Below, piece after piece: positions 44,577 to 53,909 of a stretch of DNA of 64,000 nucleotides. This DNA comes from Maribacter sp. MJ134. GTDB lineage: Bacteria > Bacteroidota > Bacteroidia > Flavobacteriales > Flavobacteriaceae. The notes beneath the pieces are model-generated. The model was not told the DNA's origin, searched no databases, and saw only the letters and a program-made list of their open reading frames with translations. The translations under genes and the position numbers were made by a program. Position 1 is the first letter of the stretch, and every line of letters begins with the position of its first letter. Where the stretch lies: NCBI RefSeq assembly GCF_003970695.1, contig NZ_CP034570.1, positions 2,914,001 through 2,978,000 of the forward strand, read 5' to 3'.

Positions 44577-45608
44577 CTACTTTTTAAACTTTAATACTTC
44601 GGAGCGCCCTTTTTTAAAAATCTTATTGCTGACCGTTTTTCCTTTTCTCAGAGCTTTCTGCTCTTCAAAAGGTAGCTCGTGAACCTCTTTACAGTCGTCC
44701 GAACAGCACTGATTCATTTTTTCGGCGCACGACGAGCACTGAATGAACAGTAAGTGACATGCCTCATTTGCGCAGTTCACATGCTCGTCGCAAGGTTCCC
44801 CGCACTGGTGGCATTGTGCTATGACATCATCACTGATACGCTCTCCTCTCCTATGATCGAACACAAAATTTTTACCCCGGAATTTATTCTCTAGATTTTG
44901 GTTTTTTACCTGCCGCGTATATTCAATGATACCACCCTCTAATTGATACACCTGTTGAAATCCTTTGTGCTTGTAATACGCACTTGCTTTTTCGCAACGT
45001 ATGCCACCCGTGCAATACATTACTAATTTTTTATCTTCCTTATGGTCCGCTAAATCTTTCTCAATAATATCCAATGAATCACGAAAAGTATCCACGTCCG
45101 GGGTTATCGCATTCTTAAAATGGCCTATTTCACTTTCATAATGGTTGCGCATATCTACCAAAACCGTATCAGGGTCCTCAATGAGTTCATTAAAACGTTT
45201 GGCATCTACATGAATCCCTTTATTGGTAACGTCGAAAGCAGCATCATTAAGACCGTCCGCAACAATTTTATGACGCACTTTCACCTTCAATTTTAAAAAG
45301 GACATATTATCCTGTTCAATGGCAATGTTCAAACGAACATTTTTCAAGAAAGAAATACTGTCCAAATGGGATTTGAACGCATCAAAATTCTCGGCTGGCA
45401 CAGAAAGTTGTGCGTTTATACCTTCGTGCGCAATATAAATGCGCCCGAGAACTTCTAACTCGTTCCAATGAATAAAAAGATAATTCCGGAATAATGCCGT
45501 GTTGGCTATGTGTGCATATTTATAGAAAGAGATGGTAAGGCGTTCTTTTCCGGCCTGTTCAATTAAAGATGCTCTTTCCTTAGCACTTAAAGTATTGTAC
45601 AGTTGCAT
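44577..45608 (-). CDS. trhO: tRNA uridine(34) hydroxylase TrhO (rhodanese family)
   Basis: 343 aa. N-terminal acylphosphatase-like domain, then a rhodanese domain with active-site Cys199 in MYCTGGIRCEKASAYY. The C-terminal tail is rich in Cys pairs (CHQCGEPC, HVNCANEAC, CSSCAEKMNQCC) and probably binds metal. TrhO makes 5-hydroxyuridine at tRNA position 34 using oxygen. It has its own consensus promoter. Confidence 0.95.
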   Translation of the reverse strand: MQLYNTLSAKERASLIEQAGKERLTISFYKYAHIANTALFRNYLFIHWNELEVLGRIYIAHEGINAQLSVPAENFDAFKSHLDSISFLKNVRLNIAIEQDNMSFLKLKVKVRHKIVADGLNDAAFDVTNKGIHVDAKRFNELIEDPDTVLVDMRNHYESEIGHFKNAITPDVDTFRDSLDIIEKDLADHKEDKKLVMYCTGGIRCEKASAYYKHKGFQQVYQLEGGIIEYTRQVKNQNLENKFRGKNFVFDHRRGERISDDVIAQCHQCGEPCDEHVNCANEACHLLFIQCSSCAEKMNQCCSDDCKEVHELPFEEQKALRKGKTVSNKIFKKGRSEVLKFKK

Positions 45609-45650
45609 GCTATACCAATTATTTAAGTTAAAGAATGATTTTTAAGTTGG

Positions 45651-45683
45651 CAAAGGTACAAAAATCGGTTTTTCTTAGTCCAA
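45651..45683 (-). promoter_or_regulatory. trhO promoter
   Basis: On the minus strand -33 TTG (45681-45683), 22-nt spacer, -7 TACCTTTG (45651-45658, exact TAnnTTTG), about 43 nt before the ATG. Confidence 0.75.
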
Positions 45684-45713
45684 GCGCAGCTTTTAAAAAA
45701 AGGCTTATTAAAA

Positions 45714-45745
45714 ACAAAAAGAGCCTTGATTACTCAAGACTCTTT
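45714..45745 (-). terminator. Hairpin with T run, minus strand
   Basis: Stem AAAGAGTCTTGA/TCAAGGCTCTTT on the minus strand with one G-T wobble and a 4-nt loop, followed by TTGTTTTT. No annotated gene precedes it, which hints at a small transcript in this gap. Confidence 0.6.
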
Positions 45746-45963
45746 ATTCGGCTATTCCATTTCTCTTCTTCATAGCATTCTTTGAAAATGATAAAAGGAG
45801 ATAGCCACCAATCTCCGTTGACACTAAAAACAACGGATTATAACCAAATAACCAACAGACTTTTTAAATAAGATAACAATTATAGAAAATGGTTGCGTAA
45901 TAGCACGCTATATTATTCTTTTCAAAAAAGAAGTGTTAATTTAGCTACCCTAAAATTGAAAAG

Positions 45964-46971
45964 ATGAGTTCCGAGAAAGATGCAAAATTAAAAGCCCTTA
46001 AACTAACGCTGGATAAAATGGACAAGACCTATGGTAAGGGTGCTGTCATGAAAATGGGAGATAGCGTGGTTGCGGATGTTGAGGTGATACCTTCAGGTTC
46101 TTTAGGGTTGGATATTGCCTTGGGAGTAGGTGGATATCCGCGTGGAAGAGTTATTGAAATATACGGTCCGGAATCATCTGGTAAAACTACATTAACACTA
46201 CATGCTATAGCTGAGGCTCAGAAAAACGGTGGCATTGCCGCTTTTATAGATGCGGAACATGCTTTTGACCGTTTTTATGCCGAAAAATTAGGGGTAGACA
46301 TTGATAACTTAATTATTTCCCAACCGGATAATGGGGAGCAAGGTTTGGAAATTGCGGACAATCTAATTCGCTCCGGAGCTATTGACATTGTAGTAATAGA
46401 TTCCGTTGCCGCTCTTACACCAAAAAGTGAGATTGAAGGAGAAATGGGCGATTCAAAAATGGGCTTACACGCCCGTTTAATGTCGCAAGCCTTGAGGAAA
46501 TTAACGGGTTCCATCAGCAAAACGCATTGTACCGTTATATTCATTAACCAGTTGAGAGAAAAAATTGGTGTTATGTTCGGTAATCCAGAAACTACTACTG
46601 GCGGTAATGCCCTTAAATTCTACGCATCCGTTCGATTGGATATTAGAAGATCCACCCAGATAAAGGATACGGATGGTAATATTCAAGGAAACAAAACAAG
46701 GGTAAAGGTCGTAAAGAACAAAGTTGCGCCTCCTTTCCGAACCACCGAGTTTGATATCATGTATGGCGAAGGAATATCGAAAGTAGGAGAAATCATAGAC
46801 TTGGGTGTTCAGTATGAAATCATCAAAAAAAGTGGTTCATGGTTCAGCTATGGAGACACAAAATTAGGTCAAGGTAGGGACGCCGTAAAGTCATTGTTGC
46901 TAGACAATCCTGAACTTTTTGAGGAATTAGATGTAAAAATTAGGGAGGCCATTAATACCATTAACTCCTAA
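45964..46971 (+). CDS. recA: Recombinase RecA
   Basis: 335 aa, normal length. Walker A is GPESSGKTT near residues 69-76. Walker B-like [12 protein letters not shown] and the loops [17 protein letters not shown] and [22 protein letters not shown] are all typical. It drives strand exchange in homologous recombination and SOS induction. A monocistronic gene; no LexA-type box was recognised upstream. Confidence 0.99.
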   Translation: MSSEKDAKLKALKLTLDKMDKTYGKGAVMKMGDSVVADVEVIPSGSLGLDIALGVGGYPRGRVIEIYGPESSGKTTLTLHAIAEAQKNGGIAAFIDAEHAFDRFYAEKLGVDIDNLIISQPDNGEQGLEIADNLIRSGAIDIVVIDSVAALTPKSEIEGEMGDSKMGLHARLMSQALRKLTGSISKTHCTVIFINQLREKIGVMFGNPETTTGGNALKFYASVRLDIRRSTQIKDTDGNIQGNKTRVKVVKNKVAPPFRTTEFDIMYGEGISKVGEIIDLGVQYEIIKKSGSWFSYGDTKLGQGRDAVKSLLLDNPELFEELDVKIREAINTINS

Positions 46972-47043
46972 TACATCATTTTTTACAAGGTTTACGCAAC
47001 CTTTAGGGTAGATTTTCATCTTTAAAGAAAAGAAATTATCGTA

Positions 47044-47457
47044 ATGGGAAGAAAAGTTATTTTCCTGGTGGTATGTTTTACTTTATTGCTGTGTGGTTGC
47101 TCCAACGATGATGGTCCAAATTTTCATTTTACGGCATTACAAATAATCAGTGCCGATGTTCCGGAATCGTTTGAACTAAATCAGACCTATCAAATAAACG
47201 TTACCTATAACCTGCCTGACGGTTGTACCGCTTATGAGGGTTTCGATGTAAGTGACGAAGATACCACTACAAGAAATATCGTTGCCATAGGTTCTGTTAG
47301 AACGGACATAGAGGCATGCACACAGATAGTTACAACAGAAGAGGCATTTTTTAATTTTACGGTCATCTACAACCAACCGTATACCTTTAAATTTTTTCAA
47401 GGAGAAAATAGTGATGGGGAAGCTGAATTCCTTGAAATAATTGTACCCGTAAATTAA
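47044..47457 (+). CDS. Hypothetical small lipoprotein
   Basis: 137 aa. Signal with Cys in LLLCGCSNDDG. The mature domain is beta-rich (SFELNQTYQINVTYNLPDGC, FNFTVIYNQPYTFKFFQG) and has two Cys likely to form a disulfide (DGCTAYEGF and IEACTQIV). This pattern is common in flavobacterial lipoproteins of unknown role. It is followed after 26 nt by an ECF sigma gene and may be cotranscribed. Confidence 0.75.
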   Translation: MGRKVIFLVVCFTLLLCGCSNDDGPNFHFTALQIISADVPESFELNQTYQINVTYNLPDGCTAYEGFDVSDEDTTTRNIVAIGSVRTDIEACTQIVTTEEAFFNFTVIYNQPYTFKFFQGENSDGEAEFLEIIVPVN

Positions 47458-47483
47458 AAACCAACTTAATCCAACCAATCTTA

Positions 47484-48047
47484 GTGAGTCTAGAACAGCT
47501 CATACATAACTGTAAAAAGGGCGACCGAAAGGCGCAGGCGCAGCTATATAGAAAATATTCCGCCGTTCTCTTTGGTATCTGTCTTAAATATTCCAAGAAC
47601 AAGACCGAAGCGGAAGACAGCTTGCATGATAGTTTTATGACCATTTATGATAAAATTGAGCAGTATAAGTCCAAAGGGTCTTTTGAAGGCTGGATGAAAA
47701 GAATTACAGTAAACACCGTATTACAGAAATACAGAAAGGAAGAACCTTTAAATGTTGTGCATGAAAATACGGAAGAAGAAGTAACCGTGGATTCCTCTTT
47801 TGAGGATATTGGATTACAGACCTTGTTGGAATATATAAGGGAGCTTCCCAATAAATACAGAACAACTTTTAATTTATACGTACTTGATGGGTACACACAT
47901 AAAGAAATAGGTGAGTTGCTGGGTACCAGCACCGGAACATCAAAATCTAATCTTGCTAGGGCACGAATGCTCTTAAAAGAGAAAATAGAAAACAAAATTT
48001 CTCAATCAATTATCGGGATGGTAATACTATTGGGAAGCTATATATGA
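47484..48047 (+). CDS. ECF-type RNA polymerase sigma factor
   Basis: 187 aa from a GTG start. Region 2 (YRKYSAVLFGICLKYSKNKTEAEDSLHDSFMTIYDKI) and region 4 (LPNKYRTTFNLYVLDGYTHKEIGELLGTSTGTSKSNLARA) are clear. ECF factors respond to envelope signals. The next gene encodes a protein with a single membrane segment and a barrel domain and is the likely partner. Confidence 0.95.
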   Translation: MSLEQLIHNCKKGDRKAQAQLYRKYSAVLFGICLKYSKNKTEAEDSLHDSFMTIYDKIEQYKSKGSFEGWMKRITVNTVLQKYRKEEPLNVVHENTEEEVTVDSSFEDIGLQTLLEYIRELPNKYRTTFNLYVLDGYTHKEIGELLGTSTGTSKSNLARARMLLKEKIENKISQSIIGMVILLGSYI

Positions 48048-48086
48048 TTCAAAAGAGTCAAAATAAAAAATTAAAGTCTTAAAGAG

Positions 48087-49643
48087 ATGGGCAAAAAGAA
48101 ATTAGACGAACTATTCCAAGATACATTCTTGGACTTCAAGGAAGTTCCCGACGAACATGTCTGGAAATCCATTGAGGCGTCATTGAACAAAAAGAAGGAA
48201 AAACGTCTGCTGCCGTTGTGGTGGCAACTAGGCGGTATCGCCGCAGCTTTGTTAATTGGGTTTGTACTGTTCAATCCATTTGCGGAAAACAATACAACAG
48301 AAGAAATAATAACGGACGTAGAACATAATGTGCCTGAGATAAATACAAACGCTATTGATTCTACAGGAACCAAAAAAGCAGATTTCAATACTCGTATTGT
48401 AGATACTACAGCCATTACTTCCAAAGAAGAAATGGAACATAATCCTGGGGAAAATGTGATACAATTGGCCAATACGCCTAAAGCTAAAGAGAGTAAATCC
48501 GATAGCGACCAAAATATGTCAAAGCAAAAATCTAAGATAGCTACGGACAATTGGAATTCTAACGAAGAAACCGTAGCGCAAACAAAAGAAAAGAGTCCGG
48601 TCAAAAAGAGTAAAAAAGAACAAAATAAGGACTCAAATTTTACGAATGACGTATTTGCCAATGAGACTGAAATTGCGCAATCTAATCGTACTACAAAGGA
48701 GAAGGTGCTGCAGGAGGAACTATCAAATACTAATGTTTCTCCAAAAGATAGGAGTTTAGAAACTACTACTACCGGTAATCCTGAAACAGCTCTAGCTGCA
48801 AATGCAGATGACGAGAAAGAAACCGAGGAAATAATTGAAGACCCTAAGAAAAAATCCATCTTCGAAGAAATCGAGGAACAAGAGGCCGTAGTGGTTGCTG
48901 AAGGTAATGCCAAAAAATGGTCCGCTGGCCCTAGTGTAGCTCCCGTTTATTTTAATGCGATCGGGGAAGGCTCTTCTGTACATTCCATATTCATTCCCAA
49001 TTCTAAATCGGGGAATATCAATCTTAGCTATGGATTGTCCGTTGCCTACGAGATAAGTCCTAAGCTCACCGTTAAATCGGGAGTGCATAAGGTAGATTAT
49101 GGCTATGATACGAACGATGTTGCATTCTCCTCTTCCTTAGTAGCTTCTACCAATGGGCAAATTGACAATATTGATTATTCTGCAACCTCAAAAAATCTGG
49201 TGGTATCTAGTAGAAAAGGTGGGAACGCAAATGCTGTCGTTAGTAACGAAGCTATAGATGTGTCGGCTGAAAACCCGGAAAGAGACGGGGTAATGTCCCA
49301 ACAATTAGGATATGTTGAGGTTCCGGTAGAACTCAATTATGCCCTTGTGGACAATAAGTTCGGGGTAAATCTTATCGGCGGAATTAGCTCCTTGTTCTTG
49401 ATAGACAACTCCGTAGCCCTTACATCTGGAGGTCTAACGACGGAAATGGGTGAGGCCAATAATGTAAACGACCTAAATTTTAGTGCTAATGTGGGTCTCG
49501 GGGTAAATTATAAATTCTCGCCTAAAGTACAATTCAACTTAGAGCCTGTGTTTAAATATCAACTGAATACATTCTCTGAGACAGATGGTACTTTTAACCC
49601 CTATTCCTTAGGTATATACAGCGGGCTTAGCTTTAGATTTTAA
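48087..49643 (+). CDS. TM plus outer-membrane-barrel-like protein, putative sigma regulator
   Basis: 518 aa. Residues 1-47 are soluble and charged (KKKLDELFQDTFLDFKEVPDE). One membrane helix lies at about 51-68 (GGIAAALLIGFVLFNP). Residues 70-270 are low-complexity Lys/Glu/Asn/Ser-rich linker. The last 240 residues have beta-barrel features (WSAGPSVAPVYF, LSYGLSVAYEISPKLTVKSG, ending PYSLGIYSGLSFRF). The N-terminal layout resembles an anti-sigma factor, and the C-terminal part an outer-membrane barrel. How one chain spans both membranes is not clear. It lies directly after the ECF sigma gene. Confidence 0.75.
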   Translation: MGKKKLDELFQDTFLDFKEVPDEHVWKSIEASLNKKKEKRLLPLWWQLGGIAAALLIGFVLFNPFAENNTTEEIITDVEHNVPEINTNAIDSTGTKKADFNTRIVDTTAITSKEEMEHNPGENVIQLANTPKAKESKSDSDQNMSKQKSKIATDNWNSNEETVAQTKEKSPVKKSKKEQNKDSNFTNDVFANETEIAQSNRTTKEKVLQEELSNTNVSPKDRSLETTTTGNPETALAANADDEKETEEIIEDPKKKSIFEEIEEQEAVVVAEGNAKKWSAGPSVAPVYFNAIGEGSSVHSIFIPNSKSGNINLSYGLSVAYEISPKLTVKSGVHKVDYGYDTNDVAFSSSLVASTNGQIDNIDYSATSKNLVVSSRKGGNANAVVSNEAIDVSAENPERDGVMSQQLGYVEVPVELNYALVDNKFGVNLIGGISSLFLIDNSVALTSGGLTTEMGEANNVNDLNFSANVGLGVNYKFSPKVQFNLEPVFKYQLNTFSETDGTFNPYSLGIYSGLSFRF

Positions 49644-50392
49644 ATAGTACAAGCATTGTACAGTTTTAAATCGGCCAAAATAACTTCACGCACTTCTTCT
49701 CTAAGGGTAGACTTGTCCTCTGCTCCCAAAATACCCGTTTCAAAAAATTCGTGCACCTTGGCCCTAGTCCTTCCCGGACCTCCACTAAAAAAGGTGAACG
49801 AAAATCGTTTTTTGTTATCGTAAAAAGTAATGGGAACTATAGGTATTTTATGTGCTATGGCCATTTTAAAAGCGCCGTCTTTAAAGGAGTCCAAAACCAC
49901 GGTCTCTTCCGGCACGCCGCCCTCGGGAAAAATACAGATGCTCAGACCCTGTTGCAGGCGTCTTTGAGCCCTTCTATAAACGCCGGTCCTGCTTTGCGTA
50001 TCCTCTCTATCTACCATGATACATACCCGTTTATAAAAAAATCCAAAAACAGGTATTTTCACCAGTTCTTTCTTGCCAACGAACACAAAGGGGTTTTTAC
50101 TAACGTAGAGCATGAGCATTATATCCAACATACTGGTATGGTTCGCGACCAACATGTAGCTCTGCCCTTTTAAAATAGGTTGTTCAAAGGTAACGCTCGG
50201 AGGGCATCCCATGCCATAAAGTATTGGTTTTGCCCAAAGATTACGCGCCAACCAAAAGAACTGTGGATACCAAGCTTCCCTAGAAACAGAAACTAGCAGA
50301 AAGGGAAAGAAAATGAATATTGGGATAGCCACCATGATATAGAACCAAATACGGTAAAAAGTCTGGCCTATACGCTGAACCATTTTGAGCAT
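49640..50392 (-). CDS. plsC: 1-acyl-sn-glycerol-3-phosphate acyltransferase (PlsC family)
   Basis: 250 aa. The acyltransferase motifs are NHTSMLDIM (HX4D) and FPEGGVPEE. An N-terminal membrane helix is present (WFYIMVAIPIFIFFPFLLV). It makes phosphatidic acid or a related lipid at the inner membrane. The stop overlaps the convergent barrel gene by 4 nt. A TATTTTTG -7 box at 50397-50404 is so close to the first ATG that the transcript is almost leaderless; the start may be the next Met (codon 4). Confidence 0.92.
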   Translation of the reverse strand: MLKMVQRIGQTFYRIWFYIMVAIPIFIFFPFLLVSVSREAWYPQFFWLARNLWAKPILYGMGCPPSVTFEQPILKGQSYMLVANHTSMLDIMLMLYVSKNPFVFVGKKELVKIPVFGFFYKRVCIMVDREDTQSRTGVYRRAQRRLQQGLSICIFPEGGVPEETVVLDSFKDGAFKMAIAHKIPIVPITFYDNKKRFSFTFFSGGPGRTRAKVHEFFETGILGAEDKSTLREEVREVILADLKLYNACTI

Positions 50393-50464
50393 AAATCAAA
50401 AATAGTTATTTCGGTTCTTATTTTTTGATTTGTTTTATCTTTACTCGCTTAGAATACGACAGCA

Positions 50465-51433
50465 ATGGCAAGAATTTTAACGGGAATACAGAGTACGGGA
50501 ACACCTCATCTAGGCAATATCCTCGGCGCTATTATTCCCGCCATACAAATGGCACAGAACCCCAAGAACGAATCTTTTCTCTTTATAGCGGATATGCATT
50601 CGCTCACGCAAATAAAGAATGGTACTGAATTACGGAACAATACCTATGCTACGGCAGCTACTTGGCTTGCCTTTGGTCTCGATATAGAAGAAACCGTATT
50701 CTATAGACAAAGCGATGTGCCTCAAGTAACAGAACTGGCTTGGTATCTCAGCTGTTTCTTTCCTTACCAAAGATTAACACTGGCACATTCCTTTAAGGAC
50801 AAAGCTGATCGCTTGGAAGATGTAAATGCCGGACTCTTTGGTTATCCTATGCTCATGGCAGCGGATATTTTGCTGTACGATGCCAACATCGTTCCAGTAG
50901 GGAAAGACCAATTACAACACTTGGAGATGACTCGGGACGTTGCCTCTCGTTTTCATGCGCAACTAGGCGAAACCTTTATACTACCCGATGCAAAAGTTCA
51001 AGAAGAAACCATGTATGTTCCCGGAACGGATGGGGCCAAGATGAGCAAGAGCAAGGGCAATCTGATTAATCTTTTTCAAACGGATAAAAAACTCCGTAAG
51101 CAGATTATGGGTATTCAGACCGATAGTACGCCTATGGAAGACCCCAAAGATCCTACTACGGATAATGTGTTCGCTCTTTATAAAATACTGGCTTCCCAAC
51201 CTCAAATAGAGGAGATGAGCGCTAACTATTTGGCAGGAAATTACGGTTACGGCCATGCAAAACAGGCGCTCTACGAGGTTATTTTGAACAAGTTTGAAGA
51301 ACCCCGTGAAAAGTTTGAATATTATATGAACAACCTCAACGAAGTAGATGAGGCACTCGCCCTTGGTGCTGAAAAGGCCAAGAAAGTAGCCGATGGCGTT
51401 TTGCAAAGAGTGAGGGAAAAGTTAGGGTATTAG
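50465..51433 (+). CDS. trpS: Tryptophanyl-tRNA synthetase
   Basis: 322 aa class I synthetase. HIGH-equivalent GTPHLGN and KMSKS in GAKMSKSKGN are present, with IADMHSLTQI and DILLYDANIVPVGKDQLQHLE typical of TrpRS. It charges tRNA-Trp. Confidence 0.98.
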   Translation: MARILTGIQSTGTPHLGNILGAIIPAIQMAQNPKNESFLFIADMHSLTQIKNGTELRNNTYATAATWLAFGLDIEETVFYRQSDVPQVTELAWYLSCFFPYQRLTLAHSFKDKADRLEDVNAGLFGYPMLMAADILLYDANIVPVGKDQLQHLEMTRDVASRFHAQLGETFILPDAKVQEETMYVPGTDGAKMSKSKGNLINLFQTDKKLRKQIMGIQTDSTPMEDPKDPTTDNVFALYKILASQPQIEEMSANYLAGNYGYGHAKQALYEVILNKFEEPREKFEYYMNNLNEVDEALALGAEKAKKVADGVLQRVREKLGY

Positions 51434-51492
51434 GCCTCTTCTAGCCTATCCAAAGCAGGGGGATTAATTAAGTCCAATATTTTGAGAAAAAT

Positions 51493-51520
51493 TAAGGATC
51501 CGACCTATTAGTCGGTTCTT
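51493..51520 (+). terminator. Possible terminator after trpS
   Basis: Imperfect stem AAGGATCCGAC/GTCGGTTCTTT with one T-T mismatch and a 6-nt loop. The T run after it is short. Confidence 0.5.
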
Positions 51521-51647
51521 TAACAATACACTACACAGGAATAGCAGCCCTCTAGGGTTCAAAGGCCTTGTTTTAACGACAGGTGCCAATATATCATCTA
51601 ATTCGAAAGTTGTTTTCTCTTTGGTAAACTAATCGGTTTGTAAATAA

Positions 51648-52766
51648 TTAAATTGCTTCGAATAATTTTCCTGGTAACGGACGAATAACGCCCTTCATTT
51701 CCATGGTCAACAAGGTAGATGAAGTCTTAAAAATGGGCAGCTTACACTCTAAAGCGATAGTGTCCAAAAGTTGCTTGCCATTATTTTGTAGATAGTCGTA
51801 CATCGTTTGTTCTAGGTCGTCCAAGGTTACGAATAATTGCTTTTGTACCGTTTTCGTTTCCTTTTCCTCCAAATCCCAATCCAATAAGTAAATGAGGTCC
51901 GCCGCAGATGTCAACATATGGGCCTGCTGTTTTTTAATCAGGTTATTGCAACCTAAACTGTATTTGTCCGAAGCTCTTCCGGGTACTGCAAAAACATCCC
52001 TGTTGTAACTGTTCGCAATATCGGCAGTGACCAAGCTACCCCCTTTCTCGGCAGATTCTACCACTATCGTAGCCTCACTCATTCCGGCTATAACCCGGTT
52101 TCGTTTTAGAAAATTCTCACGTTCCGGATTACTTGTACTCCAAAATTCAGTATAAAAACCACCATTGGCACAAACCTCTGTCTGGTATTTGGCATGCACT
52201 TTAGGGTATATTTGATTTAATCCATGTGCTAAACAGCCTATAGTCTGCAACCCGTGTTTCATAGCCTCTCGCTGAACACAGATATCCACTCCATAGGCAA
52301 ATCCGCTTACTATAATAGGGTTAAGGGGCGCAATGTCCGCAATGAACTGTTCGCAAAAAGCCGTTCCGTAACTCGTAATATTCCGCGTACCAACAACACT
52401 GATCACTTTTCGTTGTTCCAAAGCTATTTTCCCTTTTTTGAACAAAAGAATGGGACTATCGATACAATGCTTTAAATAATCTGGATAGTCATCGTCCTTA
52501 AAATAGGTGGCTTCTATAGCATTCGTATCACAATATGCATACTCTTTTTCCGCAGCTTCTAAGTGTGCCGCGTCGAACAAATGCTTTATGGTCTGGGTAC
52601 CAATACCATCAATTTTGAGTAGTTGATTCCGTTTAGCCTCAAAAATTGCCGCTGGACTACCACAATGTGCAATTAACTTTTTAGCGATTACATCTCCAAT
52701 ATTAGGAACATGTTGCAATCTTAAAATTGCAATCAACTCAGCCGGAGTATGTTGGAAATTTATCAT
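51648..52766 (-). CDS. dprA: DNA-processing protein DprA
   Basis: 372 aa from the ATG at 52764-52766 (MINFQHTPAEL). An in-frame GTG four codons earlier is unlikely. A helix-hairpin-helix-like N-terminus (VPNIGDVIAKKLIAHCG) is followed by the Rossmann-like DprA core (VVGTRNITSYG, IVSGFAYGVD, NRVIAGMSEATIVVESAEKGGSLVTA) and a C-terminal winged-helix-like region. DprA loads RecA on incoming single-stranded DNA during transformation. Confidence 0.95.
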   Translation of the reverse strand: MINFQHTPAELIAILRLQHVPNIGDVIAKKLIAHCGSPAAIFEAKRNQLLKIDGIGTQTIKHLFDAAHLEAAEKEYAYCDTNAIEATYFKDDDYPDYLKHCIDSPILLFKKGKIALEQRKVISVVGTRNITSYGTAFCEQFIADIAPLNPIIVSGFAYGVDICVQREAMKHGLQTIGCLAHGLNQIYPKVHAKYQTEVCANGGFYTEFWSTSNPERENFLKRNRVIAGMSEATIVVESAEKGGSLVTADIANSYNRDVFAVPGRASDKYSLGCNNLIKKQQAHMLTSAADLIYLLDWDLEEKETKTVQKQLFVTLDDLEQTMYDYLQNNGKQLLDTIALECKLPIFKTSSTLLTMEMKGVIRPLPGKLFEAI

Positions 52767-52857
52767 GACAGCCCACAAAATACTACAAAAATTAATGTTA
52801 ATAAAAAGTTATCCTATGAGTTTCTATGCCCCTATTTTTTTTTGATATTTGCCTTAT

Positions 52858-53811
52858 ATGGTACTAGAACACTATATCAGCGACTTGCTATACAGGTACA
52901 ATTGTGTGGTGGTCCCAAATTTTGGGGCTTTCCTTACACAAAAGATAGCTGCACGCATCAATGATACTACAAACACCTTTTTTGCCCCTTCAAAATCTAT
53001 TGCGTTCAACGAGCAGTTGATTACCAATGATGGCCTTTTGGTCTCCCATATAGCACAATCGGAAAAAATTACTTTTGAGGATGCACTTTCACAAATTGAA
53101 GGGATTACTAAAAAATGGAGCCAGAAATTAACAGAAGGTGAAAAATTAAGCTTGTCAAAAATTGGTCTGTTATGGGCCGGCGCAGAAAATAAGGTACAAT
53201 TTCAACCTTCATCAGAGGTTAATTATTTGACATCTTCCTTTGGCCTATCATCTTTTAATTCAATTCCCGTAACACGCGAAGTTTTAAAAGAGGAAATTAT
53301 CGCTTTGGAAGAGGACATTCCGTTTATCATAAGTCCTGAAAAACGAGAAACCACATCTTTCCGGCCCTATTTAAAATATGCGGCAATTTTACTCTTGGCC
53401 TTGTCTACAGGTCTTACGGGATACCGTGCCTATGAAAAAGGCATGGTTAACGAGCGGTTAGTTAGGCAAGACGCTCAAAAAGAAGTGACCCGGCAGATAC
53501 AAGAGGCTACTTTTTTCAATACTGCGCCCTTAGAATTACCTACCGTAAATGTAGATGCCGTTTCTAACGCAGAAAACAATACGGCACGTCATCATATTGT
53601 TGCCGGAGCTTTCCGTGTTAAGGCAAATGCTGACAGAAAAATAGCCACACTACAACAAAAAGGCTATAAGGCCGCATACTATGGAACCAATGCCTATGGT
53701 CTTCACATGGTGACCTACGACCGTTACGAAAATGCGCAGGAGGCTTTGAGCGCATTAAGGAAAATTAAGCGAACGCAATCCTCGGACGCTTGGTTACTTT
53801 CTGAAAAGTAG
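52858..53811 (+). CDS. HU (CCDC81-like) and SPOR domain protein
   Basis: 317 aa from the ATG at 52858; a TTG three codons earlier is in frame. The N-terminal domain (YISDLLYRYNCVVVPNFGAFLTQ, LSKIGLLWA) is the HU/CCDC81-like module found in Bacteroidetes. A membrane helix follows at about 178-193 (YAAILLLALSTGLTGY). The C-terminus is a SPOR domain (HHIVAGAFRVKANADRKIATLQQKGYKAAYYGTN) that binds denuded peptidoglycan at division sites. The protein probably links a cytoplasmic module to the septal cell wall. Confidence 0.85.
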   Translation: MVLEHYISDLLYRYNCVVVPNFGAFLTQKIAARINDTTNTFFAPSKSIAFNEQLITNDGLLVSHIAQSEKITFEDALSQIEGITKKWSQKLTEGEKLSLSKIGLLWAGAENKVQFQPSSEVNYLTSSFGLSSFNSIPVTREVLKEEIIALEEDIPFIISPEKRETTSFRPYLKYAAILLLALSTGLTGYRAYEKGMVNERLVRQDAQKEVTRQIQEATFFNTAPLELPTVNVDAVSNAENNTARHHIVAGAFRVKANADRKIATLQQKGYKAAYYGTNAYGLHMVTYDRYENAQEALSALRKIKRTQSSDAWLLSEK

Positions 53812-53900
53812 GGCCAGCTACCGTCCCAAGGAGAATATTTTGAAATTCTACCTGCTTTTTTCTTTTACCGAATACCGCCCAAAAATCTTTTTTTGACACG

Positions 53901-53908
53901 TATCTTTG
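53901..53908 (+). promoter_or_regulatory. -7 box upstream of thioesterase gene
   Basis: TATCTTTG, an exact TAnnTTTG match ending 1 nt before the first ATG (53910). Transcription would start at or after this ATG, which favours the second in-frame ATG at 53928. Confidence 0.6.
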
Positions 53909-53909
53909 T

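Larger units (their letters stand above)
45609..45963. other. Intergenic region trhO-recA
   Basis: 355 nt. It holds the trhO promoter near 45651-45683 and a hairpin with a minus-strand T run near 45716-45745. A minus-strand open frame without an ATG, ending at 45744, reads like a small membrane protein (GYNPLFLV, GGYLLLSFS, MKKRNG) but is too weak to call. The recA leader occupies the right end. Confidence 0.5.

Noticed and set aside
48071-48913. Long minus-strand open frame rich in Ser opposite the sigma-linked gene
   Set aside because: It is antisense to a low-complexity Lys/Glu/Asn region, which produces long Ser/Phe frames. No promoter or homology pattern.
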